Assembly: GCA_026129685.1 (NCBI GenBank)
Contig: JAHCHO010000004.1
Span: forward strand, 186,001-250,000
Direction of reading: 5' to 3'
Origin: Fimbriimonadaceae bacterium
GTDB taxonomy: Bacteria > Armatimonadota > Fimbriimonadia > Fimbriimonadales > Fimbriimonadaceae
Length of the DNA stretch: 64,000 nucleotides
Shown: piece after piece, positions 6,910 to 14,926 of the stretch
Layout: each line of letters begins with the position of its first letter
How positions within the stretch are numbered: the stretch's first letter is position 1
Translations under genes and position numbers: made by a program
The notes under the pieces: model-generated
The model's input: the letters and a program-made list of their open reading frames with translations, nothing else
Told to the model about the DNA's origin: nothing
The model's database searches: none

Positions 6910-9105
6910 TTAGTTGCGAAGGGGTTTGCCCGTCTCCACCATGTGGCGGACGCGGGCGACGGACAGGGCTCGTCCGCACAGCGACAGGAACTCGGCACGC
7001 TCGGCTTCCAGAGCGGTGGCGAACGAGGTGGACTTCACCAGGACGGCCTTGATCCGGTCGCCAATGTGTTCGTCGTGCTCGCTCATATCGCCGGCCTGAC
7101 GGTGCTTTTCCTGGCCCCGGTCGATCATTCCGACCACCATCGGAGGAACGAGCGCGTACGCGGGCTCGAGATTGGGGCCAACGGAGACGGCGAGGTTCTT
7201 GGCGGTGAAAAGCACCCGATCCGGGTGGTACTCGACGACGTCGGTCTCGCGGAGAAACCCTAGTTTGCGCGCCTCGTCCGCGTTGGTGGCGGTCGTGCCC
7301 ATCGAGAGTCTCACGGCCATCTCGGCAAGCGACTTGGCGTCGTGCTGAAGGCGCGCCCGCAAACGGGCAAGGCCCCCGCCGCTCGGCACCAGGCCGACCT
7401 TGGCCTCGGGCAGACCGATGGTGGACTCCGGCCCGGCCACGACCCTTGCGCAAGCGGTCGCCATTTCATAGCCACCACCCAGACAGAACCCCTGCACGGC
7501 GGCGACGACCCCACGGGCGGCGAGGTCCTCGCCGAGACGCTGGAATCGCACGAGGCCGGCGTCGAGGCGGGCCCAATCGGCAGCATCGATGCACTCGAGG
7601 ATGAACTTGAGGTCGAACCCGGCGGAGAAGTGCTTGCCCTCGCAGGTCAGCACAAGCGGTCCCCGGTGCCCGGCCTCGATCTCGGCGAGCATCGCATCCA
7701 CCAGGAAGGGAGAGAAGACCCCCATCTTGGTCGTGGTGGTGAGGGCCAGAACACCGTCACCAAGATCGCGGACGTTAAAGCCGTCGCACGCCTTGACGAT
7801 CGGGCATTGCTCGACGGTGACGTACTGTGGCTCGTTCGGGCGTTCGGTGTAAGAACCCGTAAACGTGCGCACTTCGGAGCCGCGAAAGAAGGACTCCGGC
7901 TCGATCCCCAGGTTCTCGGCGCCGATCGCGTCGATCGTGGCGAAGGGACCCATCTCCCAGCCGAAGCCCCATTGCATCACGCGGTCGAAGTCCAGGACGG
8001 AGTGCGAGACCTCGGCTTTGAGGTAGTCCGCGTAGCGAAGGACGGGGACCAGATGGTGGCGAAGGAACTCCCCGACCGGGTCTCGCAGTTCGAGGGCGGC
8101 GGCGATGCGCTCGGCGAGCGGCTTCCTACCCAACTCCTTGAGGGCCGGGAAGTCCGGTTCGCGGCGCTCGCGGTAGGCGTGGGTCACCAGATCGAGCGAT
8201 AGGAACTCCCGCCCCTCGCGACGATAGTATCCTTGCCCGGACTTCTCGCCGATCCAGCCTCGTTCGAGCAGGGTGGCCATCGAGCGCGGCGTGGCGAGGG
8301 CTTCGCGATGCGGATCGTCGGGGCATCGCTCGACGAGGTTGGCGGCAATGTCCCGCATGATGTCGAGGCCGACGATGTCGTTGAGGCGGAAGCTGGCGCT
8401 GCGCGGACGACCGAGAAAGGGACCGGTGATCGCGTCCACTTCTTCAATCGTAAGCTGGAGTTTTTCGGCGGTACGGACAGCGTGGAACATCGCCCACATC
8501 CCGAACCGGTTGGCGATGAACCCGGGGGTGTCTTTGGCGGGAACGACGCGGCGCGCGACCTTGTCCTCGAGGAACCGGGTCATGGCGGCGAGCGCCCCAG
8601 GGTCGGTATCGGGGGTGGGAATCAGCTCAAGGAGCTTCAGATACCGGGGCGGGTTGAAGAAGTGCGTGCCCAAGAAGCGGCGACGGAAGGACTCGCTTCG
8701 ACCCTCGGCAAGAAGGGCGATCTGAAGGCCGCTCGTGTTGGTCGACACCATCGCGTCGTCGCGAAGCAGCGGTTCGACTCGGTCGAACAGGGACCGCTTC
8801 GCTTCGAGGTTTTCGACGATCGCTTCGACCACCCAATCGGCCTGGGCGATCCAGCTCCGGTGGTCGTCCAGCGCGCCCGCTTCGATGCGGGCCGCGCTTT
8901 CGGGCACGTAGAAGTGGGGCGGCTTCCCGCGCTGGACGCGATCCAGGCCGGCAAAAGCGGCCTTCTCGGTGACGTCGAGGAGAGAGACGTGGAAACCAAG
9001 ATTGGCGAGGTGGGCGGCGATGCCGCTTCCCATTGTGCCGGCACCGATCACGCACACGCGCCGGGCATCCGGCCAGCGCTGAACCGCAACGTCGAGGCTT
9101 TCCAT
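6910..9105 (-). CDS. fadN: FadN-type 3-hydroxyacyl-CoA dehydrogenase/enoyl-CoA hydratase
   Basis: A 731-residue bifunctional beta-oxidation enzyme with the dehydrogenase first and the hydratase last, the Bacillus FadN order rather than the FadB order. The NAD-binding Rossmann motif VCVIGAGTMGSGIAAHLANLGF is at about residues 17-38 and the catalytic-His region is LGTHFFNPP. A PAKDTPGFIANRFGMWAMF segment and a GPFLGRPRSASFRLNDIVGLD segment follow. The C-terminal crotonase part has the oxyanion motifs GKHFSAGFDLKF and GFCLGGGYEMATAC and the acid region GLPEAKVGLVPSGGG. Start ATG 9105 is chosen because homology begins here; the longer frame runs through the intergenic region. It heads an operon with etfB-etfA. 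No thiolase or acyl-CoA dehydrogenase is adjacent. Confidence 0.9.
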   Translation of the reverse strand: MESLDVAVQRWPDARRVCVIGAGTMGSGIAAHLANLGFHVSLLDVTEKAAFAGLDRVQRGKPPHFYVPESAARIEAGALDDHRSWIAQADWVVEAIVENLEAKRSLFDRVEPLLRDDAMVSTNTSGLQIALLAEGRSESFRRRFLGTHFFNPPRYLKLLELIPTPDTDPGALAAMTRFLEDKVARRVVPAKDTPGFIANRFGMWAMFHAVRTAEKLQLTIEEVDAITGPFLGRPRSASFRLNDIVGLDIMRDIAANLVERCPDDPHREALATPRSMATLLERGWIGEKSGQGYYRREGREFLSLDLVTHAYRERREPDFPALKELGRKPLAERIAAALELRDPVGEFLRHHLVPVLRYADYLKAEVSHSVLDFDRVMQWGFGWEMGPFATIDAIGAENLGIEPESFFRGSEVRTFTGSYTERPNEPQYVTVEQCPIVKACDGFNVRDLGDGVLALTTTTKMGVFSPFLVDAMLAEIEAGHRGPLVLTCEGKHFSAGFDLKFILECIDAADWARLDAGLVRFQRLGEDLAARGVVAAVQGFCLGGGYEMATACARVVAGPESTIGLPEAKVGLVPSGGGLARLRARLQHDAKSLAEMAVRLSMGTTATNADEARKLGFLRETDVVEYHPDRVLFTAKNLAVSVGPNLEPAYALVPPMVVGMIDRGQEKHRQAGDMSEHDEHIGDRIKAVLVKSTSFATALEAERAEFLSLCGRALSVARVRHMVETGKPLRN

Positions 9106-9221
9106 GGTCGGGGAGGCGCGCGCGTGAGGTCGGCGGCCAGCAGAGAGGATACCTCCAGAGCTTGCCCGCCCGGATCGTGGGCGCGTTGGTCGACCGAATC
9201 GGAGGAGTTTGCGCGAGTCAT

Positions 9222-9251
9222 TTGACAAGAAGGCCGGTTTGTTGTTACGAT
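9222..9251 (+). promoter_or_regulatory. Sigma-70-like promoter for the propeller/dockerin gene
   Basis: TTGACA at 9222-9227 and TACGAT at 9246-9251 are separated by 18 nt. The start codon lies 17 nt past the -10. This is the best -35/-10 pair in the window, in the divergent gap to the fadN-type gene. Confidence 0.6.
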
Positions 9252-9268
9252 GCGGGTGAAACGAACGA

Positions 9269-12022
9269 ATGCTCGAGCGAGCTTTCAACATGGTCAAACC
9301 ACGTCCGATCGTGCCGTCCCGGACGGCTCGCGTCGCCAAGTCGGCGAAGCGCCTCGTCCCCCTCGTCGCCCTCGCCACCCTCGGTTCCCTCGCGAACGGG
9401 CAGCCGATCTGGGCGATCTCCGATTTCACCCGAATTCCCTCAGCGACCAACGCCGATTGCGCGCGCATCGCGGCGGACGGTCGCTTGGCGGTCCGCGCCA
9501 ACGACGGACGCTCTCTGATCTTCGACTCCCTGGGCCGGATCGTCCATGAGTTCGACGGAGCCAGCGACTTCGTGAACTCGATCGCGCCGGACGCGGGGAG
9601 ATACATCGGGCGTCGCAGCGGGGTCTGGAACGTGATCAACCTCGCGAACGACACGATCGTTCGGGACCTGCCGGACGCCGGGGCGAGCGGAAACGAGCGC
9701 TGGATCCTGTCGGCCGACGGCAAGTACGCCCTCACGGCGGCGGACGATACGACCCTTTACCTTGCGCGGTCGGACGCGGCGGGGTTCCTGACGCTGACGA
9801 CGAGCGCGGCCGGCCACTTTGGGTTCAGCCGTAACGGGTCTTGGTTTTGGAGCGTGAATCCGGGAACGGGGAACTGGGCGGTGCGCCGAAGCACGACCGG
9901 AAACCTCGTGCGGTCCGGAACCGCCGGGGTCTACCACAACGCCTACGCCGCGGTCACCGATGACGGTCACTACCTGATCTCCTTCGCCACCGGCTCCAAC
10001 CCCCAGGTCGTGGACCTGAATTCCGGGGCGGTCTCGACCATTCCGGTCACGGCCAAAGGGAATCCCATTCTCGGGGCCTTGGCCTCCGGGGCCGGCTGGC
10101 TGGTATGCGGCTATCAGGTTCAAACGCCGGGAGGGCAATGGCGGTATTCGATCGGCAAGTGGTCGCTCCTCGGCGAGTTTCTGGGGGACTGGGCGGTCGA
10201 ACCGTTCGCCAACCGGGGAGCCGGAGTGGATTACATGGGGGTTGGCGGCGTCGTCCCGTCCGGCCCGCTCGCATGCTCCTCCTCGGGCGACCGCGTGTTC
10301 GTCTCGGGGGTGCAGTCGACTTCGGGAAGCGGGGACAAGCCTTTCCACGCGCTTCTTCGCGACGGAACCATCGACGCGATCATCGAGGGCGGGGCGAACG
10401 GCGCCGACGTGGTCGATAGCGACCACGCACTTCGATTCAGCCGTGACGGCGCTTCGCTTCGCCGCAACACCGTCCGATCCGCCTCGTCCATCCCAACCAC
10501 CGTCGGGCAACGAACGCTCCGCCAATGGTCGGACCAGGCGGTGCGTTTCGCGGGCGGCCTGGGGGGATACGTCACGGCACGCACCGATGCGGACGCCGCG
10601 AGACGGCTCGTTCTGTGCGATGCCTCCGGGAACGTGGTGAGGACCTTTATGACGTTCGTCGGCGACCCTACCGGGCTCGAAGTTTCGCCCGACGGTGCGA
10701 CCTGCGCGACGGCGCAAACGGTGGGTGGAGTCGGCACTCTGAGTCTTTTCGACGTTCAGACCGGAACGAGCCGCCAATTGAGCATCGCTGACCTGGGTGC
10801 GAGTCCGGCCGAGTTTGGGAATCGGCTGTGCTTCTCGCCGGAAGGGACGCTCTTGGCGGTCGTTCAGGCGGCGGGGGTCTCGATCGTCAAAGTCTCCGAC
10901 GGGACCGTCGCCAGCATCGCAACCGGGGCGGGAACCCGGGCCGTCGCTTGGGAACGGGGAAGCGGCGCGATTTGGGTTCTGAACCAACCCGCCGGGGCCG
11001 TAGGGTTCCGACGGTACAACGCCGTCACCGGCGCGTTGCTCCAGACGATTCCTGTGCCGGCAGGTTGGACCGTGCCCCCGGCGATCGACGTCAGCCCCGA
11101 CGGCAAAACCCTCGCTTTCTGCTGGAGCACCACCGGGGAGCCGACCGAATTGCGGCTGATGGACGTGGCGACGGGCACCGTGCTCCATGCGTTGCCCGTG
11201 CAACCCGGAGAGGGCGGAGCGGCCGCGATCAGCCCGGAGGGCTGGTTTGTGGCGGCGGCGGGAGATCACCAGACCGTCGTCTGGGAGAACCCGGTCAACG
11301 AGGGACCGGTCCTCGATCCGATCGCCGACCGCGCCGTGGAGTCGGTCGCGCTCCTTACTTTCGCCGCCCATGCCACCGACGCGAACGGGGACCAATTGCG
11401 GTACTCCCTCGAAGGCGCCCCGGCGGGAGCGGCGATCGATCCGACGACGGGCGTGTTCACGTGGACGCCCACCGACGCGCAAGTGGGCGGCCCTTATCCG
11501 ATCACGGTGGTCGTGAGCGAGTACCACATGGGTAGAACCAACAAGCACGCCGAGCGCACCTTCCAGGTGACGGTCGCGATCGGGCAGGTCGAGGTGGGCG
11601 GCAAACTCACGCTGACCGACTACAACGGCCCGGTGAACGGCCTTCAGGCGACCATCTCGCTGGGAGGCGGGCTCGAGAACCACGTCGTCACCTTGGACGC
11701 CCAAGGTCGCTTCAAGTTCAACACCTACCGACGCGGTCGCTTCGACATCTCGGCGGTCTCGCGCAGCTGGTTGCGCCGAAGGGTCAGCGGCCTCGATATC
11801 ACCTCGGCGGGAGGTACGAGAGACTTGACTTTGCTCTACAACGGCGACATCAACGGCAACAACACGATCAACATCCAGGACTTCTTGGCGTTGCGCGCCG
11901 CGTTCGGATCGACGCCCGGTGCGGCGAACTGGAATCCGTTGGCGGACGTGGACGGCAACGGGTCGGTTGGCGTGTCCGACTTCCTCATCGTCCGCCGCAA
12001 TTTCGGACGAACCGGACAGTAG
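9269..12022 (+). CDS. Secreted WD40/YVTN-like beta-propeller protein with putative-Ig and dockerin-like C-terminus
   Basis: A 917-residue probable extracellular protein. An N-terminal signal (basic stretch, then LVPLVALATLGSLANGQ, cleavage near residue 45) precedes about 600 residues of repeated propeller blades; phrases such as EVSPDGATCATAQ, LCFSPEGTLLAVVQ, AIDVSPDGKTLAFCW and AISPEGWFVAAAG mark the blades. Next comes a cadherin-like putative Ig repeat (GPVLDPIADRAVES ... GVFTWTPTDAQVGGPYPITVVV), then a beta-sandwich domain ending in RSWLRRRVSGLD. The protein ends in two calcium-loop-like dockerin repeats (NGDINGNNTINIQDFLALRAAF and ADVDGNGSVGVSDFLIVRRNF). ATG 9290 is an alternative start. 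Binding or scaffolding seems likelier than catalysis; the ligand is unknown. Confidence 0.8.
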   Translation: MLERAFNMVKPRPIVPSRTARVAKSAKRLVPLVALATLGSLANGQPIWAISDFTRIPSATNADCARIAADGRLAVRANDGRSLIFDSLGRIVHEFDGASDFVNSIAPDAGRYIGRRSGVWNVINLANDTIVRDLPDAGASGNERWILSADGKYALTAADDTTLYLARSDAAGFLTLTTSAAGHFGFSRNGSWFWSVNPGTGNWAVRRSTTGNLVRSGTAGVYHNAYAAVTDDGHYLISFATGSNPQVVDLNSGAVSTIPVTAKGNPILGALASGAGWLVCGYQVQTPGGQWRYSIGKWSLLGEFLGDWAVEPFANRGAGVDYMGVGGVVPSGPLACSSSGDRVFVSGVQSTSGSGDKPFHALLRDGTIDAIIEGGANGADVVDSDHALRFSRDGASLRRNTVRSASSIPTTVGQRTLRQWSDQAVRFAGGLGGYVTARTDADAARRLVLCDASGNVVRTFMTFVGDPTGLEVSPDGATCATAQTVGGVGTLSLFDVQTGTSRQLSIADLGASPAEFGNRLCFSPEGTLLAVVQAAGVSIVKVSDGTVASIATGAGTRAVAWERGSGAIWVLNQPAGAVGFRRYNAVTGALLQTIPVPAGWTVPPAIDVSPDGKTLAFCWSTTGEPTELRLMDVATGTVLHALPVQPGEGGAAAISPEGWFVAAAGDHQTVVWENPVNEGPVLDPIADRAVESVALLTFAAHATDANGDQLRYSLEGAPAGAAIDPTTGVFTWTPTDAQVGGPYPITVVVSEYHMGRTNKHAERTFQVTVAIGQVEVGGKLTLTDYNGPVNGLQATISLGGGLENHVVTLDAQGRFKFNTYRRGRFDISAVSRSWLRRRVSGLDITSAGGTRDLTLLYNGDINGNNTINIQDFLALRAAFGSTPGAANWNPLADVDGNGSVGVSDFLIVRRNFGRTGQ

Positions 12023-12049
12023 TCAACGCGGACTCGGGTCCACCCGCAA

Positions 12050-12083
12050 AGACCCCGCCTGGGCCAACGGCCGGGCGGGGTCT
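12050..12083 (+). terminator. Hairpin terminator between convergent genes
   Basis: AGACCCCGCC (12050-12059) pairs perfectly with GGCGGGGTCT (12074-12083) across a 14-nt loop. There is no T-run, but its position between the propeller gene stop and the lipoprotein stop on the other strand fits a bidirectional terminator. Confidence 0.65.
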
Positions 12084-12086
12084 CTC

Positions 12087-12599
12087 CTAGCCTGCGCCTG
12101 CACGCGCGGACACTTCGATTTGAACATCGAACCGCACCGCTCCCCCCAGTTCGGACCGGCGTTCGCCTCGGAATCGACCTCGTCCGAAGGGGCGGTCGTA
12201 ACGACCCTTGCCGCCGATCAGTTCCAGGTCGGCGTTGAACACGGCGTTCGTCGTATCGGGGTCGGAGACCGAGGTTCCTTTGACGACGAAAGCGATGGCG
12301 GAGCCATCGTCGAAGGTGACGGTGAGGAACCCGCCGATCGGGCCGTTGCCATCCAGGTAGTTCACGGTCCCGAGCGTTTCGACCTCGACCGTGTGCCCGT
12401 CAACGGTCGCGGACCCGACGAGACGGTTGACGCCGTACACCTTGCGCCCCGCCGGGTCGGCGGTGCGCACGAACCGGTCGGCGGAGGTCGTGTCCACCGT
12501 GAAGACGAGGTTGGGGTTCAGAGCTTTGGTTTCGCTGGAGCCACCGCAACCGGCAAGGAGGACGAGGAGGACGAGCGAGCCAGGGAGGGACCAACGCAT
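12087..12599 (-). CDS. Small lipoprotein, unknown function
   Basis: A 170-residue lipoprotein with a classic lipobox: MRWSLPGSLVLLVLLAGC, Cys18 being the lipidated residue, followed by GGSSE. The mature part is beta-rich with no domain I recognise (NRLVGSATVDGHTVEVETLGTV and GGFLTVTFDDGSAIAFVV), and its C-terminus is Arg/Gly-rich. An upstream in-frame ATG at 12608 exists, but its bases form part of a TACAAT hexamer ending seven nt before ATG 12599, so I take 12599 as the start. It converges on the propeller gene with a shared hairpin terminator between them. Likely exposed on a membrane surface; function unknown. Confidence 0.7.
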   Translation of the reverse strand: MRWSLPGSLVLLVLLAGCGGSSETKALNPNLVFTVDTTSADRFVRTADPAGRKVYGVNRLVGSATVDGHTVEVETLGTVNYLDGNGPIGGFLTVTFDDGSAIAFVVKGTSVSDPDTTNAVFNADLELIGGKGRYDRPFGRGRFRGERRSELGGAVRFDVQIEVSARAGAG

Positions 12600-12606
12600 G
12601 AAGGCC

Positions 12607-12612
12607 ATTGTA
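12607..12612 (-). promoter_or_regulatory. -10 element (TACAAT), probable leaderless promoter
   Basis: TACAAT on the minus strand is followed by seven nt (GGCCTTC) and the lipoprotein ATG at 12599. Standard spacing puts the transcript start one base before the ATG. No TTGACA-like -35 is seen. Confidence 0.5.
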
Positions 12613-12638
12613 TCGGATAGCCCACACGGTTCCTCCCC

Positions 12639-13253
12639 TCAACGCATGAGGAGCCAGGTCGTCAATGCGCCGAGGAACCCGCCGGTCGTGGCGCCGATGG
12701 CCAGCACGGTGAGGACGACGCGTGTTCGGGAGTTCGCGCGTCGCACCTTGGGCGGGTCGATGCGCACCTCCGCGATGCCGAAGCTCTTGTTCGAACCCCA
12801 GTTGTCGGTGACCTTGACCGTTCGGCTCGTCGCGCTGTAGCTGATGACGGTGCAGGGCCACCACCCCCAACCCGGCCAGGGACACGTGACGCGCTCGCCG
12901 GGCAGGAAGGTGGCGGGTCGCACTTGGCTCGCCGGGAGGGTGTGCTCGCCGCCATCGAGGAACCGAACGCGAACAGCCTGGTCATCAGATGCGAGCACTT
13001 CGGCGACGTACTCCCGCCCGTCCACCGAACGCGCGAAGGCAAGGTCGCCGACCTTGGCTGGCGCCGCGACCGAACGGTTGCGTTCTCGCAACGCCTGTTC
13101 GACCGCCTCGCGCGAGAGGCCCGCTTCTTCGGCGGCGGCGAGGATCGCCTCGACGCTCACCATGGGCGCATCGTCGGCCTTGCGCGAGTGGATCGCCTCC
13201 GCCCGGGCCAGCACTTCGCGCGTCTCCTCTTCGGTCAGTTGCTCGTGGTTCAT
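12639..13253 (-). CDS. C-terminally anchored protein with Tudor/Agenet-like beta domain
   Basis: A 204-residue protein I do not recognise as a named family. Residues 1-65 are helical and acidic (MNHEQLTEEETREVLARAEAIH; AILAAAEEAGLSREAVEQALRER), resembling a short helix-turn unit. Residues 66-150 contain two beta repeats of the type VGDLAFARSVDGREYVAEVL ... VRFLDGGEHTLPASQVRP and LPGERVTCPWPGWGWWPCTVI ... VKVTDNWG, reminiscent of Agenet/Tudor-like SH3 barrels. A single membrane helix (VVLTVLAIGATTGGFLGALTTWLL) lies at the C-terminus, so most of the protein would face the cytoplasm. It starts 7 nt before the DUF2961 gene ends, in transcription order after it, so the two may be co-transcribed. 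Function unknown. Confidence 0.65.
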   Translation of the reverse strand: MNHEQLTEEETREVLARAEAIHSRKADDAPMVSVEAILAAAEEAGLSREAVEQALRERNRSVAAPAKVGDLAFARSVDGREYVAEVLASDDQAVRVRFLDGGEHTLPASQVRPATFLPGERVTCPWPGWGWWPCTVISYSATSRTVKVTDNWGSNKSFGIAEVRIDPPKVRRANSRTRVVLTVLAIGATTGGFLGALTTWLLMR

Positions 13254-13260
13254 CCGTGGT

Positions 13261-14880
13261 CTAGCCGTAGAGCACCGGGTTGACGCGCCAGTCCTTGTCC
13301 TTGTCCCAGCCCATCGTCTTCACCCTTGGGCGGCGCTCCCGCAACCGAACGGACTCCAGCCCCAAGTAATAGCCCTTCGAAACCGGGTTCTTGCCCACGC
13401 ACTCCAAGCGCACAACGTGCTCGCCCACGGAGGGCCAGAAGTCCAAGAGGTGAATCTCTCGGTTGGAGACTTCGGCGGAATAGAGGTCGAACGGCTCGCC
13501 CAATTTGACCCCGTCCAGGTACGCCTGGTAGGTGCCGAAGTCGTAGGAGGTCGTGGCGTTCAGTAGGAGTCGCAGAGGCTCGGTCAGGCGGACGGTGATC
13601 GGGATCTCGAGCCACGCGCCCGTCTGCTCGGCGGGACGGTAGAGGAGTTGCGGACCCTCGTAAAGGCCGCCGAGGTCTTGCGGACCCGCCTCGCCCGTCC
13701 CATGGCGGTCGGCGTGATCTCGAGCGAAGGACACGACGCGCTCCAGAGAGGGAAGCCGGCGCTCCCTGGCATGGGGGGCGCGGGCGTCGAAGGTGGGGAC
13801 GCCCGTTTGGTACCAAAAGGCGACGCTGGAGTAGTCGTCCTCGCGCTCGTTCCAGCTCATGGCGCGGTTTTCGGGGTTTTCGTCGGGCGAAATCCAACCG
13901 AAGTGCTCCATGGTGAAGCGAATGCTCTTCTGGAAAACGATCGGGTCGTTGATGTGCCACCGGTAGGCGCTCGTATGCCCACCGACGATGCCCCACTGAT
14001 CGAAGTAGGGGACGCCGAAGTACGGGGTGCTCGTCTTCTTGAGGCCCCAGGCGGAGAGGAAGTAGTCCTCGGTGCCCGTGCCCCAAATCGAAGGGACCTT
14101 CTCGCCATCGATGTAGACCTTCTCATCGCCCTCGCCGAACCAGGACGGGCTGCGGGTTCGAACGGCCAGCACCGCGCCGACGAAGTGCCCCTTGCCCTTG
14201 GTGTCCAGCAGGACGTAGTCCTTGCCCTTCTCGACGGGATACTCCTGACGGTACTGGGCATAGAAGTAGGGGGTGTCCTCGGAGATGTGATCCTTCTTGA
14301 TCCAGTCGATGTTGTAGTAGAGGAGGGCGATCGGTTTGTCGCTTTGGTTGACGATCTCGACGCGGGCCGACTTGCGGAAGGGCATTTGCCAGAAGCAGTT
14401 GTACGAGTCGCCGTCCTCGACGATCACGGGGAGGCTGACGACCTCGTCGCGTTTGCCAAAGCAGTTGGCGAAGAAGTCGCCGAGGGGCGCTTCGACACCC
14501 GGCCTCTCGCTCCCGTCCCAGTAAATGCGAAGGAGCATCTCCTGATGGTTCGCCGCGCCGTCCTTCGCCCACGCCTGCGGCTCCGGGCCGAGAAACGTGA
14601 TCCACATGTGGGTGATCACGCCGGGGCCCTTGCGATCCATCAGGACGTGAGTCTCGCCCGGCGGCACACGGAAGTTGTCGAAGTTGCTCCTCTCCTCGAG
14701 GTCTCCCTTGGGGGGAGCATTGCGGTCGTACTTGCCGTCCTTTCCTTCGCGGAAGGTGGAGGTTTCGCGCATGCTCCGACCGTCCTGAGGCTGAGCGAGG
14801 TGGCCGAGGGGTCCGCCGTTCATCTGCCCCAGTATAGGGTGAACGAGCGCACAAAGGAAGAGGGCGACGAGGGGCTTCAT
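13261..14880 (-). CDS. Secreted DUF2961 (GH172-like) protein
   Basis: A 539-residue protein with a signal peptide (MKPLVALFLCALVHPILGQ) and a DUF2961 domain. The domain covers most of the chain: GPGVITHMWITF, LRIYWDGSERPGVEAPLGDFF, the SYNCFWQMPF strand, IYIDGEKVPSIWGTGTEDYF-type segment (14060-14120 region) and GHTSAYRWHINDPIVFQ. Characterised DUF2961 members belong to glycoside hydrolase family GH172 (difructose dianhydride/arabinofuranose-active enzymes), so a carbohydrate-active role is reasonable, though the substrate is not predictable. Start ATG 14880 is chosen because the signal peptide begins there; the longer frame adds only a basic non-conserved stretch. It follows the PhyH gene at a 46-bp gap. 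Confidence 0.85.
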   Translation of the reverse strand: MKPLVALFLCALVHPILGQMNGGPLGHLAQPQDGRSMRETSTFREGKDGKYDRNAPPKGDLEERSNFDNFRVPPGETHVLMDRKGPGVITHMWITFLGPEPQAWAKDGAANHQEMLLRIYWDGSERPGVEAPLGDFFANCFGKRDEVVSLPVIVEDGDSYNCFWQMPFRKSARVEIVNQSDKPIALLYYNIDWIKKDHISEDTPYFYAQYRQEYPVEKGKDYVLLDTKGKGHFVGAVLAVRTRSPSWFGEGDEKVYIDGEKVPSIWGTGTEDYFLSAWGLKKTSTPYFGVPYFDQWGIVGGHTSAYRWHINDPIVFQKSIRFTMEHFGWISPDENPENRAMSWNEREDDYSSVAFWYQTGVPTFDARAPHARERRLPSLERVVSFARDHADRHGTGEAGPQDLGGLYEGPQLLYRPAEQTGAWLEIPITVRLTEPLRLLLNATTSYDFGTYQAYLDGVKLGEPFDLYSAEVSNREIHLLDFWPSVGEHVVRLECVGKNPVSKGYYLGLESVRLRERRPRVKTMGWDKDKDWRVNPVLYG

Positions 14881-14926
14881 CAGGCGATGGTGGGCGGTTC
14901 GACGTTGGCGAGGACGATTCCTGTCG

